From Bdellovibrio bacteriovorus (GTDB lineage Bacteria; Bdellovibrionota; Bdellovibrionia; Bdellovibrionales; Bdellovibrionaceae): a stretch of 64,000 bases of DNA. The stretch covers positions 1,123,384-1,187,383 of the forward strand of contig NZ_LUKD01000001.1 of NCBI RefSeq assembly GCF_001592745.1, given 5' to 3'. Below the pieces are notes generated by a model. The model did no database searches. It saw only the letters and a list, made by a program, of their open reading frames with translations, and was not told the DNA's origin. Shown in pieces: positions 36,773 to 46,006 of the stretch (positions within the stretch are counted from its first letter, which is position 1; every line of letters begins with the position of its first letter). Made by a program: the position numbers and the translations under genes.

Positions 36773-39424
36773 TTGCGCAAAAAGTCTTGGAGTTTTCTAT
36801 GCTTAGTTTTCTTCTATTGCTTACCCGCAATTGCTGGCGATGCGCGCGCCAAGTGGATTGATGCAACTCAATTGAAGCTCAAACTTCCTCCAGGTTTTTA
36901 TGTCAGTGCTAGCACTCAATTCTATTTTGTCGATGGCTCTTTGCCGTTAGTACAAAACACTCCCGTTCATCTTCCGGTTATTTCTGTTCAAGGGGCCTAT
37001 GCTTGGCTGAGCACGGCACACATCAAAAAATCGGATATCGACAGCTTGATTAGAAAGCCGTTGAAAGTTGTGATCACCGCTAACAGTCGTACACTTCTAG
37101 ATTCTACAAGCGTGCAGTATGCGGGTCTTTTGGATTCATCTTACTTTTACGAGGGCGACGATTTAGGAGCCAACTGCGAATCCAACTGTGACTTAAAGCT
37201 ATGGGCACCCACCGCGCAAGACGTACGCCTTCACCTTTTCCGCTCTAGCGCGGATGAAACACCCGTTGCCATTTTCGATGGAACTCGCGTTGAACAAGGG
37301 GTGTGGCATTTTCCTCTTTCACGTAGTTACGAAAATTATTACTACCTTTACGAAGTCACCGCTTTTCAACCTTTAACAAATAAGATTGAAACCTTCCTGG
37401 TCACAGATCCATACAGCAAAAGTCTTTCAGTTAATGGCGAAAAATCACAGCTCGTAAGTCTGACTTCGTCAGACACAACTCCGAACGGATGGAATTCTTT
37501 GCAAAAGCCGGCGCTCAACTCACTGAACGACGCCGTCATTTATGAACTGCATCTGCGAGATTTCAGCGCGAATGAAACCAGCATTTCTCCGGATTATCGC
37601 GGAACGTATTTAGCATTTACTTTTGAACGCGCAGCCGGAGTTCAACATTTAAAAGAATTGTCGGATGCGGGTTTAACCCACGTTCACCTTCTGCCCTTCA
37701 ATGATTTTGGCAGCGTGAATGAAAAAAAGGATGAGTGGGATAACTACCAAGGACCTAGTTCGAATCTGCAAGAGCCTCAAAGCCTTATTGGCGGGATGAG
37801 AACCTCAGACCCTTTCAACTGGGGCTATGATCCAGTTCACTATCTGACGCCCGAAGGAAGTTACGCCGTCGATGCCGATGGTGCTGCCCGTGTAAAAGAA
37901 GTTCGCGAAATGGTCGCGGCAATTAACAATCTGGGTTTGCGTGTAGTTCAAGACGTCGTTTTAAACCACACTTATCAAGGTGGCGCGGAAACTTATTCGG
38001 TCTTCGATAAAATCGTGCCTCTTTATTATTACCGTGTCGATGAAGAAGGCCGAACTTTTAAAAGCTCTTGTTGCAACGATACGGCCAGCGAACATCGTAT
38101 GATGGAAAAGCTGATGATCGACAGCGTACTTCACTGGGCGCGCACTTATAAACTGGATGGCTTCCGCTTTGATTTAATGTCCTTTCATTCGCGCAGCACA
38201 ATGGCTCGCATTCGCGATGCAGTTCGTAGTTTGACTTTGCAAAATGATGGTGTCGACGGATCTAAGATTCTTCTTTACGGTGAAGGCTGGAGCTTTGGCT
38301 CCTTCTTTGACTCGAACCCCAAAGAAGCAATGACAATTGAAAATTCCTACGGCACAGAGTACGGCTTCTTCAACGATCGCCTGCGTGACGCCGTTCGTGG
38401 CGGAACGACTTCGTCTGCGGAAAAATCCGATCAAGGTTTCGCTACCGGTCTTTATTTCGACTTTAACGAAGAACCTGCAAATCGAAATACGCCGATCTAT
38501 CTTGAAGATCAAAGAGGCAAACTTCTTCACTTGGGTGACGTTATTAAAGTCGGCCTCGCAGGAAACATCGCCGAATTTGAATTCAAAGAACATTTAGGTC
38601 ACATGATTCGCGCAAACGATCTAAGATTCCGTGGAGCTCCTGTTGCTTTTGCAAATGAGGCTTTAGAAACAATCAACTACGTGTCAGCCCATGACGGTTA
38701 TGGATTGTGGGATGCCGTTCAAGCCAAGGCGCCTTTTAATAACTATAATCGCACTCCTTCTATCGCAAGCAGCGAAGAACGTCGTCGCATGCACCAGTTG
38801 GCGCTGTCTATTCCTATGCTAGGCCAGGGTTTGCCTTTCATTGAATCCGGCACCGAGTTGCTGCGCTCTAAAAATGGCGATCAAGACAGCTATGATTCCG
38901 GTGACTTTTTCAATCGCATAGACTGGAAAGGCACGACAAACTATTGGGGTGCGGGACTTCCTCCGGCATGGAAAAACCTCAACGACTGGGCTTTTTGGCA
39001 ACCACGTTTGGTCGCGCCTGAAATGAAAGTTTCTGCGGCTCAGATTCAAAGAACAAAGGAATACTTCAAGGGTCTTTTGCGCGTTCGTCAAAGCAGCCCC
39101 TTATTTAAATTAAATACTTCTGAAGCCATCGCTCAGCACCTAAGTTTCATCGACAACGAAACATCGGCAGAGCCAGGCCTTATCGCGATGCTTTTGAGAA
39201 ACGACCGTGAAGCTTTATTGGTTCTTTTCAATGCCTCTCGTGAAGCACGCACATTCTCGAACGCAAAACTTCGTTACAACTGGAAGCTTCATCCGCTGTT
39301 CGATGAGGCGGTCGATCCCCTTTTATCGCAAGTTGTTTTACAGCCTTCACAAAGACTGGTGCAAATTCCTGGTCGCACGACGGTGATTCTTCAACTCCTG
39401 AATAATGCTAATCGGAATTATTAA
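36773..39424 (+). CDS. Exported type I pullulanase (GH13)
   Basis: An 883-residue protein with a signal peptide (residues 1-~22), N-terminal beta domains including a CBM48-like region, and a GH13 barrel. 'FNWGYDPVHY' near 348 is the YNWGYDP debranching motif. Nucleophile Asp is in 'GFRFDLM' near 466, acid Glu in 'GEGW' near 504, and the third Asp in 'SAHDG' near 640. It cuts alpha-1,6 links in glycogen or pullulan. The start is TTG 36773 behind AAGGGGG; an ATG two bases after that motif is out of frame. First gene of the operon; its stop overlaps the next start (TAATG). Confidence 0.92.
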   Translation: MRKKSWSFLCLVFFYCLPAIAGDARAKWIDATQLKLKLPPGFYVSASTQFYFVDGSLPLVQNTPVHLPVISVQGAYAWLSTAHIKKSDIDSLIRKPLKVVITANSRTLLDSTSVQYAGLLDSSYFYEGDDLGANCESNCDLKLWAPTAQDVRLHLFRSSADETPVAIFDGTRVEQGVWHFPLSRSYENYYYLYEVTAFQPLTNKIETFLVTDPYSKSLSVNGEKSQLVSLTSSDTTPNGWNSLQKPALNSLNDAVIYELHLRDFSANETSISPDYRGTYLAFTFERAAGVQHLKELSDAGLTHVHLLPFNDFGSVNEKKDEWDNYQGPSSNLQEPQSLIGGMRTSDPFNWGYDPVHYLTPEGSYAVDADGAARVKEVREMVAAINNLGLRVVQDVVLNHTYQGGAETYSVFDKIVPLYYYRVDEEGRTFKSSCCNDTASEHRMMEKLMIDSVLHWARTYKLDGFRFDLMSFHSRSTMARIRDAVRSLTLQNDGVDGSKILLYGEGWSFGSFFDSNPKEAMTIENSYGTEYGFFNDRLRDAVRGGTTSSAEKSDQGFATGLYFDFNEEPANRNTPIYLEDQRGKLLHLGDVIKVGLAGNIAEFEFKEHLGHMIRANDLRFRGAPVAFANEALETINYVSAHDGYGLWDAVQAKAPFNNYNRTPSIASSEERRRMHQLALSIPMLGQGLPFIESGTELLRSKNGDQDSYDSGDFFNRIDWKGTTNYWGAGLPPAWKNLNDWAFWQPRLVAPEMKVSAAQIQRTKEYFKGLLRVRQSSPLFKLNTSEAIAQHLSFIDNETSAEPGLIAMLLRNDREALLVLFNASREARTFSNAKLRYNWKLHPLFDEAVDPLLSQVVLQPSQRLVQIPGRTTVILQLLNNANRNY

Positions 39425-41631
39425 TGAAGTTTGGTAAGTTCGCATTTCTTTGTCTTTTATTTTTATGCTCTTTCGCCGAGGCCGCAAAGCCAGTGCGTGT
39501 TCAGCTTTGGCATCAAATGATCTATGGCCACCGCGTGGTCTTGTCTGATGCCTTAAGAGAATTCGAAAAAGAAAACCCCGGTATCGTCGTTCAAGAAACC
39601 TATCGAGAGACTGAAGAGTTGCGTTCTAGCTATCAGGCAGCCGCGATGGGCGGCTCGGGTCCAGAACTTGTTTTCGGTCCTAGTGATCAGATCGGTCCAT
39701 TTGCCACAATGAATATCATCCGTCCATTGGATGAAGTTCTTGAGCCCGATTACTTCAAACAGTTTGATCCTTTAGCCATCCCCCTTTACCGCGACAAACA
39801 TTACATGATTGGTGGAGCCGTCGGTAATCATCTGATGCTCATCTACAACAAGAAATTAGTTTCTAAACCGCCGCAAAATTCGGATGAGTTGATTGCCATC
39901 GGCAAGGAACACACCAAGGATTTAAACGGCGACGGTAAAATCGATCGCTATGGTTTGGTGTTTAACTACACCGAGCCCTTTTTCTTTGCGCCGTTTATTC
40001 CCGCTTTCGGCGAAGCCTTCATGACGGACGATGCAAAACCGAACCTGAATACTCCGGCTTTGCGTAAGACATTTGAATTCATTCTACAACTTCGCGATAA
40101 ACATAAAATCATTCCTAAGGAGTGTGATTACGAAACAGCGAACGCCTTATTTAAACAAGGCAAGGCCGCTATGCTTATTAACGGCGACTGGTCTTGGGGT
40201 GATTATAAAGATGCCGGAATGGATTTCGGTATCGCTCGCATCCCCATGATTTCAGAAACCAAGAAATGGCCAAGTCCGTTAGTGGGAACGGCAGGTTACT
40301 CTTTGAACGTGAATATGCAAACTCGCGAACACGAAGAGGCCGCGCTAAAGCTTCTTCGCTACCTAACTTCAGAGCGAGTGCAATTGATGTTCATGGAGCG
40401 TGTGGGAGTTCTTCCCTCCAACCTAAGTCTTCGTGACAATCCGGCCGTGAAAAATAATCCGCTTCTTGAAGTGTCTTCAGAGATCATGGAAGTCGGAACG
40501 CCGATGCCCGTGGTTCCCGAAATTCGTGGCGTGTGGGACAGTTTACGTATCCAGTACCAAAAACTTTTGGCGAACTCACTGACTCCGGATCAAGCTGCTG
40601 AAGGGGCACAAAAGCTTGCTGAAGCGCAGATCACGGATATGAACGAGATCTTGCAGCCCGATGCTTCTGCGTTTGTTATTAAAGCGATCATCGCTATTCT
40701 GGTTTTGGCTCTTGCTTGGATGTCGCGTAAGTCCTTTGTGGGATTCTTTCAAGGCTTTAAAGGCCCGCAAAGATTCGTTTACTACATGATGCTTCCGGCG
40801 TTCGTAGGAATTTTTGCCGTTATCATCTATCCGTTCTTCTATAACATCGCGATTTCTTTTTCGAACTTCAGTCTTCGCACCTTTCAAGATTGGTCGATCG
40901 TAGGAATCCAACACTACGTGAGTGCGTTGAGCGATCCCAAGTTCTATTCTCTCTTCTTAAAAACTATTATCTGGACCGTCGTGAATGTCTTCTTCCACGT
41001 CACGATTGGGGTTTTCTTAGCAGTTATTATCAATCAAGTGATGCCCGCAAAAGGTTTCTGGAGAACTTTGTTCATCATTCCTTGGGCGGTTCCTCAATAC
41101 ATCACAGCTCTCACGTGGCGCGGAATGTTTAATCAAGAGTACGGGCCGATCAATCAGTTTCTGCAACAGTTCTTGCATCTGTCTCCAGTCCAGTGGTTAA
41201 GCCAACCTTTCACGGCCTTCACCGCGTGTATCATCACAAATGTGTGGTTGGGATTCCCATTCATGATGATCGTCGCACTCGGAGGATTGCAGTCCATTCC
41301 ACACTCTCTTTATGAAGCCGCATACTTAGATAAAGCCAATGCATGGCAAAGATTCCGCCACATCACTCTTCCGCTATTGATGCCTGTGATGGTGCCCGCG
41401 GCTTTATTGGGTTCTATCTGGACATTTAATAATTTGAATATAGTTTGGCTTGTCAGCAATGCGGGCGAACCCGGAGATCAAACTCATATCCTGGTCAGTT
41501 ATGTTTATAAAGCGGCATTCAATCTGTATCGCTACGGATATGCGGCCGCTGTCTCGGTTCTTATTTTCTTAATTCTTGCTGTATGGAGCTTGGGCTCTTT
41601 AGTTGGGCAATACAGAAAGGAGACCAAGTGA
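39424..41631 (+). CDS. Maltodextrin-binding protein fused to MalF-type permease
   Basis: A 735-residue fusion. Residues 1-20 are a signal peptide. Residues ~22-415 are a family 1 solute-binding protein ('VQLWHQMIYGHRVVLSDALREFEKENPGI', 'AAMLINGDWSWGDY'). Residues ~423-440 are a membrane anchor. Residues ~450-735 are a MalF-type permease with 'EAAYLDKANAWQRFRHITLPLL', the EAA loop that contacts MalK. In E. coli these are separate MalE and MalF. The fusion tethers one binding protein to each transporter. The frame is continuous, with no sign of a lost stop. It overlaps malG by four bases (GTGA). Confidence 0.92.
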   Translation: MKFGKFAFLCLLFLCSFAEAAKPVRVQLWHQMIYGHRVVLSDALREFEKENPGIVVQETYRETEELRSSYQAAAMGGSGPELVFGPSDQIGPFATMNIIRPLDEVLEPDYFKQFDPLAIPLYRDKHYMIGGAVGNHLMLIYNKKLVSKPPQNSDELIAIGKEHTKDLNGDGKIDRYGLVFNYTEPFFFAPFIPAFGEAFMTDDAKPNLNTPALRKTFEFILQLRDKHKIIPKECDYETANALFKQGKAAMLINGDWSWGDYKDAGMDFGIARIPMISETKKWPSPLVGTAGYSLNVNMQTREHEEAALKLLRYLTSERVQLMFMERVGVLPSNLSLRDNPAVKNNPLLEVSSEIMEVGTPMPVVPEIRGVWDSLRIQYQKLLANSLTPDQAAEGAQKLAEAQITDMNEILQPDASAFVIKAIIAILVLALAWMSRKSFVGFFQGFKGPQRFVYYMMLPAFVGIFAVIIYPFFYNIAISFSNFSLRTFQDWSIVGIQHYVSALSDPKFYSLFLKTIIWTVVNVFFHVTIGVFLAVIINQVMPAKGFWRTLFIIPWAVPQYITALTWRGMFNQEYGPINQFLQQFLHLSPVQWLSQPFTAFTACIITNVWLGFPFMMIVALGGLQSIPHSLYEAAYLDKANAWQRFRHITLPLLMPVMVPAALLGSIWTFNNLNIVWLVSNAGEPGDQTHILVSYVYKAAFNLYRYGYAAAVSVLIFLILAVWSLGSLVGQYRKETK

Positions 41632-42446
41632 TTAAAAAAACGTTGGCTTGGTTTAGCATTCTTATTTTCGCGATGTTTTCAGTCTATCCGATTCTTTACG
41701 TGCTTTCAGTTTCTTTACGTGGCGATAACGCTTTCCAATCTCAGTCTTTGGAAATCATCACCTCGACCTCCACGTTGAAAAACTTTGTGGATCTTTTCAC
41801 GAAAACTGATTTCCTACTGTGGATGCGCAATTCTTTGCTGGTTGCAACGATGACGACCCTTTTGGGTGTGGCCTTTGCTTCTACCAGCGCCTATGCGCTT
41901 TCGCGCTACCGCTTCCGCGGTCGCAACATGATGCTTTTTTCGTTGCTGGCAACCCAAATGTTCCCTGCAACAATGCTTATTCTTCCTTTCTATATCATTC
42001 TTTCAAAACTGCGTTTGATCGATAGTTTTTGGGGACTTTTCCTTATCTATTCCTCAACGGCTCTTCCTTTCTGCGTGTGGCAGATGAAGGCTTACTACGA
42101 CACAGTTCCTAAAGAACTTGAAGAGGCGGCTTTGCTCGACGGCTGCTCGCGCTGGATGACTTTTTATAAAATCATTCTGCCCGTCTCTTCACCGGCTTTA
42201 GTGATCACAGCTCTATTTAGTTTTTTAAGCAGTTGGAGTGAATACGTGATTGCGGCCGTGGTCCTGCAAGATCCACATCTTTATACACTGCCATTGGGGC
42301 TTCGCTCTTTCCAAGCGAGCATGGCCACACAGTGGGGTCTTTATGCGGCAGGAGCTTTGATCGTCAGTGTTCCGGTTTTGATTTTGTTCATTAGTATCTC
42401 CCGTTATTTGGTTTCTGGTTTAACTATGGGTAGCGTGAAGGGTTGA
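41628..42446 (+). CDS. malG: MalG-type ABC permease
   Basis: A 272-residue inner-membrane protein with six hydrophobic segments and the EAA loop 'EEAALLDGCSRWMTFYKIILP' near residue 170. The second channel subunit of the maltodextrin importer. GTG 41628 overlaps the TGA of the fusion gene and has AAAGGAGA five bases upstream; an in-frame ATG at 41583 would overlap by 49 bases and is unlikely. Its stop lies two bases before the malK start. Confidence 0.93.
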   Translation: MIKKTLAWFSILIFAMFSVYPILYVLSVSLRGDNAFQSQSLEIITSTSTLKNFVDLFTKTDFLLWMRNSLLVATMTTLLGVAFASTSAYALSRYRFRGRNMMLFSLLATQMFPATMLILPFYIILSKLRLIDSFWGLFLIYSSTALPFCVWQMKAYYDTVPKELEEAALLDGCSRWMTFYKIILPVSSPALVITALFSFLSSWSEYVIAAVVLQDPHLYTLPLGLRSFQASMATQWGLYAAGALIVSVPVLILFISISRYLVSGLTMGSVKG

Positions 42447-42448
42447 TT

Positions 42449-43489
42449 ATGGCATCTATTGAATTTTCTAAAGCCTCTAAAAGCTTTGGTGCTTCACAAA
42501 TTCTTAAAAACATTGATTTGGAAATCACCAGCGGTGAATTCTTGGTTCTTGTCGGGCCTTCCGGTTGCGGAAAGTCCACTTTGCTTAGAACGCTTGCGGG
42601 TCTTGAAAAGTTAGATGGCGGCGATATCAAAGTAAACGGCAAATCCATCGCAAAACACGAACCTCAGGATCGTGACATCGCCATGGTATTTCAGAACTAC
42701 GCTCTTTATCCGCACATGAATGTCGCAGAAAACATGGGCTTTGCTTTGAAACTGCAAAAAAAATCCAAAGACGAAATCAGCAAGCGCGTGCACCAAATTG
42801 CAGAGCTTCTGCAAATCTCTCACTTACTGGAACGCAAACCTAAAGAGCTTTCTGGCGGTCAACGTCAGCGCGTGGCTTTGGGTCGTGCATTAGCTCGCCA
42901 AACATCCATTGTTCTTTTTGACGAGCCTCTTTCAAACTTGGATGCTCACTTGCGCAGTCAGATGCGCGTAGAAATCAAACGTCTTCACCAAAGTTTGAAA
43001 TCAACCATGATTTACGTCACCCACGACCAGATGGAAGCAACAACCATGGGGGACCGTATCGCCGTTCTTAAAGACGGGATCGTGGAACAAGTTGGAACTC
43101 CTACCCAGATTTACCACCAACCGAAGAATCTTTTCATCGCCGGGTTTATTGGTTCTCCTGAGATGAACTTCATTCAGGGTTCATTGTTGAAAAAACTTCC
43201 TTGGAAAGAAGTCCAAGATGGCGACATTTTGGGTGTGCGCCCCGAAGCCTTTAAGATTTCCAACGGAAACTTGGAAAGCAATGAATTAGAGCTGGGAAGC
43301 TACCAAATCGAGCTTTCTGAAAATTTGGGAGGCCAACAGATGCTTCATGGCTCGTTAGAGGGCCAAAGTGTCAGAATTCTTGTGGATTCTTCTTATAATT
43401 TTTCTAAAGATGAAAAGGTTCGTTTAAAGATCGACCTGACAAAGTCCCACCTCTTTGATAAAAAAACGGGACTGAATAAGCGACTTTAA
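42449..43489 (+). CDS. malK: MalK-type ABC ATPase
   Basis: A 346-residue ATPase: Walker A 'GPSGCGKST' near 36, Q-loop 'MVFQNYALYPHMNV', signature 'LSGGQRQRVALGRALAR', Walker B 'SIVLFDEPLSNLDA', H-loop 'YVTHDQ', then an OB/TOBE regulatory domain from about 235. It powers the MalF/G channel. MalK proteins energise several carbohydrate importers, so it may serve others too. ATG 42449 with AAGGG upstream; a TTG six bases earlier is in frame. Confidence 0.94.
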   Translation: MASIEFSKASKSFGASQILKNIDLEITSGEFLVLVGPSGCGKSTLLRTLAGLEKLDGGDIKVNGKSIAKHEPQDRDIAMVFQNYALYPHMNVAENMGFALKLQKKSKDEISKRVHQIAELLQISHLLERKPKELSGGQRQRVALGRALARQTSIVLFDEPLSNLDAHLRSQMRVEIKRLHQSLKSTMIYVTHDQMEATTMGDRIAVLKDGIVEQVGTPTQIYHQPKNLFIAGFIGSPEMNFIQGSLLKKLPWKEVQDGDILGVRPEAFKISNGNLESNELELGSYQIELSENLGGQQMLHGSLEGQSVRILVDSSYNFSKDEKVRLKIDLTKSHLFDKKTGLNKRL

Positions 43490-43498
43490 GGAGACTGC

Positions 43499-44947
43499 AT
43501 GTCTTTGAGCCTTTGGGCACGCCTTCTTTGTTTTACCCTCTTTGTGACAGGCCTGCAGGTGCATGCAGCTCCGCGCACTGTCTTCATACAACTTTTTGAG
43601 TGGTCTTGGGCTGATGTCGCCAATGAGTGCGAAAATTACCTGGGACCCGCGGGTTTTTCTGCGGTTCAAGTTTCTCCCCCGCATGAACATATCATGTGGG
43701 AAAACACGCCTTGGTGGGAACGTTATCAGGTCGCAAGTTACAACTTAAATTCTCGAAGTGGCAATGAGGCTGAATTTGCAGACATGGTTCGCCGCTGCCA
43801 GTCCGTGGGCGTTGATGTTTACGCAGATGCGGTCATTAACCACACAACAGGCATTCCTGGTGGTGTTGGTTTCGGGGGAACAGCATTTACCCATTACGAT
43901 TACCCAGGCCTTTATTCGCACAAAGACTTTCATCACTGTGGCCGTAACGGCAACGACAACATTGTGGATTATTCTGACCGTTACGAGATTCAAAATTGCG
44001 AACTTGTAGATCTCGCCGATCTTGCAACAGAAACAGAGTACGTGCGCAACCGCTTGGCCGCTTACCTGAATAAGCTTTTAGACTTGGGTGTTGCGGGTTT
44101 TCGCATTGACGCCGCAAAACACATTCCTGCGCAAGATTTAGCAGCCATTTATTCCCGCTTAAAACGTTCGGCTTATATTTACCATGAAGTTATTTACGAT
44201 CCTCAAGGTCCTATCCAATACAGCGAATATCTTCCCTACGGCGACGTGATGGCTTATGACTATCCCCGCGTACTTGCCGGGGGATTGCGCTTTAAAGATG
44301 CGGAACGTTTGCATCGTATCGCCGAAGGTTTTCCTGACAGCAAAGACTCTATCGTCTTCACAACAAATCATGATCTTGAACGTCACGATGCAAGCTCGGT
44401 ACTAAGCTACAACAGTGCTGAACAACGTCTTTACCGTTTGGGCCAAGTCTTCATGCTGGCGTGGCCGTATGGATACCCTCAGCTGTTTTCGGGATTTAAA
44501 TTTGAAAACTTTGATCAAGGTCCTCCTCTGACTTCTGAAATGAAGTCTCATCCCGTCTTTGATCAAAATGGTCAATGTGTCGCCCCTTGGACGTGTGAAC
44601 ATCGTCTGCCTGAAGTTGCGGCGATGGTGGACTTCAGAAATCAAACGGACAAAGCCTTTTATATTTCCAATTGGTGGTCCAACGGCAAAGACCAGCTGTC
44701 CTTCAGCCGCGGCGGCTTTGGATTTGTCGCAATGAATTTTTCCGATGCAGAAATGCAACGTGATTTTGCCACGTCGCTGACTCCGGGTGCCTACTGCAAC
44801 ATCGTCAGCTCTGATTATAATCCTCGCACGAAGACCTGCACTGAATCATGGACCGTCACCAGTCGTGGTTACGTTCACGGAAAAATTCCAGCGATGTCAG
44901 CAGTCGTGCTTTTAAAAACTTCTCCATTTAAAACCAGAAAAAAGTAA
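43499..44947 (+). CDS. Exported alpha-amylase (GH13, animal-type)
   Basis: A 482-residue protein with a signal peptide (cleavage near VHA|AP). The mature start 'RTVFIQLFEWSWADVANECENYLGPAGFSAVQVSPP' is typical of the animal-like amylases also found in Pseudoalteromonas. Catalytic residues: Asp in 'GFRIDAAKH' near 204, Glu in 'YHEVIYD' near 230, Asp in 'TNHDLERH' near 291. It cuts internal alpha-1,4 links outside the cytoplasm, supplying LamB with maltodextrins. No starch-binding module follows the C-domain. AAGGAGA precedes ATG 43499. Confidence 0.93.
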   Translation: MSLSLWARLLCFTLFVTGLQVHAAPRTVFIQLFEWSWADVANECENYLGPAGFSAVQVSPPHEHIMWENTPWWERYQVASYNLNSRSGNEAEFADMVRRCQSVGVDVYADAVINHTTGIPGGVGFGGTAFTHYDYPGLYSHKDFHHCGRNGNDNIVDYSDRYEIQNCELVDLADLATETEYVRNRLAAYLNKLLDLGVAGFRIDAAKHIPAQDLAAIYSRLKRSAYIYHEVIYDPQGPIQYSEYLPYGDVMAYDYPRVLAGGLRFKDAERLHRIAEGFPDSKDSIVFTTNHDLERHDASSVLSYNSAEQRLYRLGQVFMLAWPYGYPQLFSGFKFENFDQGPPLTSEMKSHPVFDQNGQCVAPWTCEHRLPEVAAMVDFRNQTDKAFYISNWWSNGKDQLSFSRGGFGFVAMNFSDAEMQRDFATSLTPGAYCNIVSSDYNPRTKTCTESWTVTSRGYVHGKIPAMSAVVLLKTSPFKTRKK

Positions 44948-44951
44948 ATCC

Positions 44952-45914
44952 ATGAAAAAGACTTACACTATCGGCTTTGATCTTGGTGGTACAAAATTAG
45001 CAGCGGCACTTTTAGATAATAACGGCACTATGCTGGACTTTATTAAAGTGCCGGTGGATATGAAACGCGAGAAATCCGCACTACAGACGCAAAAGCGGGT
45101 GATTGGCTTGATGGCAGATATTGCCATGGATTTCAAAAAACGTTTTCCAAAAGAAACAACGGGGAAACATTTTCTAGGTATCGGACTTGCTAGCGCCGGA
45201 CCATTGAATGCCGAAGAGGGCAAGCTGATTCACCCGATGAATTATCCAGGCTGGAAGATTGTTCCGATTCGTGATCTTGTTGCAAAAGAAATCAATGCTC
45301 GTGGTTTTAAAACAAAAGTGCATTTCCAACATGACGGCACAGCTGCGGCGTTGGCAGAAGGTTGGGTTGGTGGCGGTAAAGGCATGCGTTCTTACGCGGT
45401 CGTTACGGTAGGAACTGGGGTGGGTTCGGGAGTGATCTTCAATGGATTTCCCGCACAAAGCCGCGGCATGGGCTCTGAATACGGGCATACAATTGTAGAT
45501 TTTAAAAAACTTCAAGAGACTCCCGATAAACTTCATCACTGCACGGTAGAAGGAGTGGCTTCGGGCACGGGCCTTCTTCGTCGCGCAAAAGAGTTGGGTT
45601 TCAGCGGAAATTCCGTCGAAGAACTTGTAGAATCTAAAGACGCCAAGTACCAGACGCTTTTTAAAGAGATGGGTTGGGCTTTGGCCTGTCTGTGTTATGA
45701 CCTTTCAATTGGCTATAACTTAGAAAGAATTTTCTTAAGTGGCGGACTTATCAAGATTAAGAATCTTTATTTCAACGATCTTAAATCTCACTATAAAAAA
45801 ATGATTCACCAAATGAATCCTATGTTTGAGTGCAAGATTGAAATCGCGAAAACCAAAAACCACGCCGGAGTTCTAGGCGCTGGCTACCTTCCATATCTAG
45901 CTCTTAAGAAATAA
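44952..45914 (+). CDS. ROK family sugar kinase (glucokinase-like) without the usual zinc motif
   Basis: A 320-residue protein with ROK/actin-fold motifs: 'YTIGFDLGGTKLAAALL' (phosphate 1), 'FLGIGLASAGPLN', and 'TVGTGVGSGVIFNG' (phosphate 2). 'EYGHTIVD' holds the Glu-His that would contact sugar. The ROK zinc site (CxCGxxGC) that normally follows is replaced by 'HHCTVEGVASG', so the zinc is probably lost. As last gene of the locus it would phosphorylate glucose released from maltodextrins. No cytoplasmic alpha-glucosidase is seen nearby. Confidence 0.87.
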   Translation: MKKTYTIGFDLGGTKLAAALLDNNGTMLDFIKVPVDMKREKSALQTQKRVIGLMADIAMDFKKRFPKETTGKHFLGIGLASAGPLNAEEGKLIHPMNYPGWKIVPIRDLVAKEINARGFKTKVHFQHDGTAAALAEGWVGGGKGMRSYAVVTVGTGVGSGVIFNGFPAQSRGMGSEYGHTIVDFKKLQETPDKLHHCTVEGVASGTGLLRRAKELGFSGNSVEELVESKDAKYQTLFKEMGWALACLCYDLSIGYNLERIFLSGGLIKIKNLYFNDLKSHYKKMIHQMNPMFECKIEIAKTKNHAGVLGAGYLPYLALKK

Positions 45915-45934
45915 GTCCCTAGGTCGTGATGTCA

Positions 45935-45964
45935 TTTACGGCCTAGCCTTGCGATGGCCGTAAA
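45935..45964 (+). terminator. Perfect hairpin after the maltodextrin operon
   Basis: Nine-bp stem TTTACGGCC/GGCCGTAAA (45935-45943 with 45956-45964) with a 12-base loop. No T-run follows, so it may stabilise the mRNA end or act with a factor instead of being an intrinsic terminator. Confidence 0.45.
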
Positions 45965-46006
45965 ACTCTCGCACACTTTGCTCAAGCACTCTTGCGGGAG
46001 GTGGTC

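Noticed and set aside
41583-41628. ATG 41583 as malG start
   Set aside because: It would overlap malF by 49 bases, while GTG 41628 has AAAGGAGA at the right distance and the usual GTGA coupling.
39424-41631. Possible sequencing frameshift joining malE and malF
   Set aside because: The frame is continuous, with a sensible membrane anchor between the domains and no leftover start signals for a separate malF.
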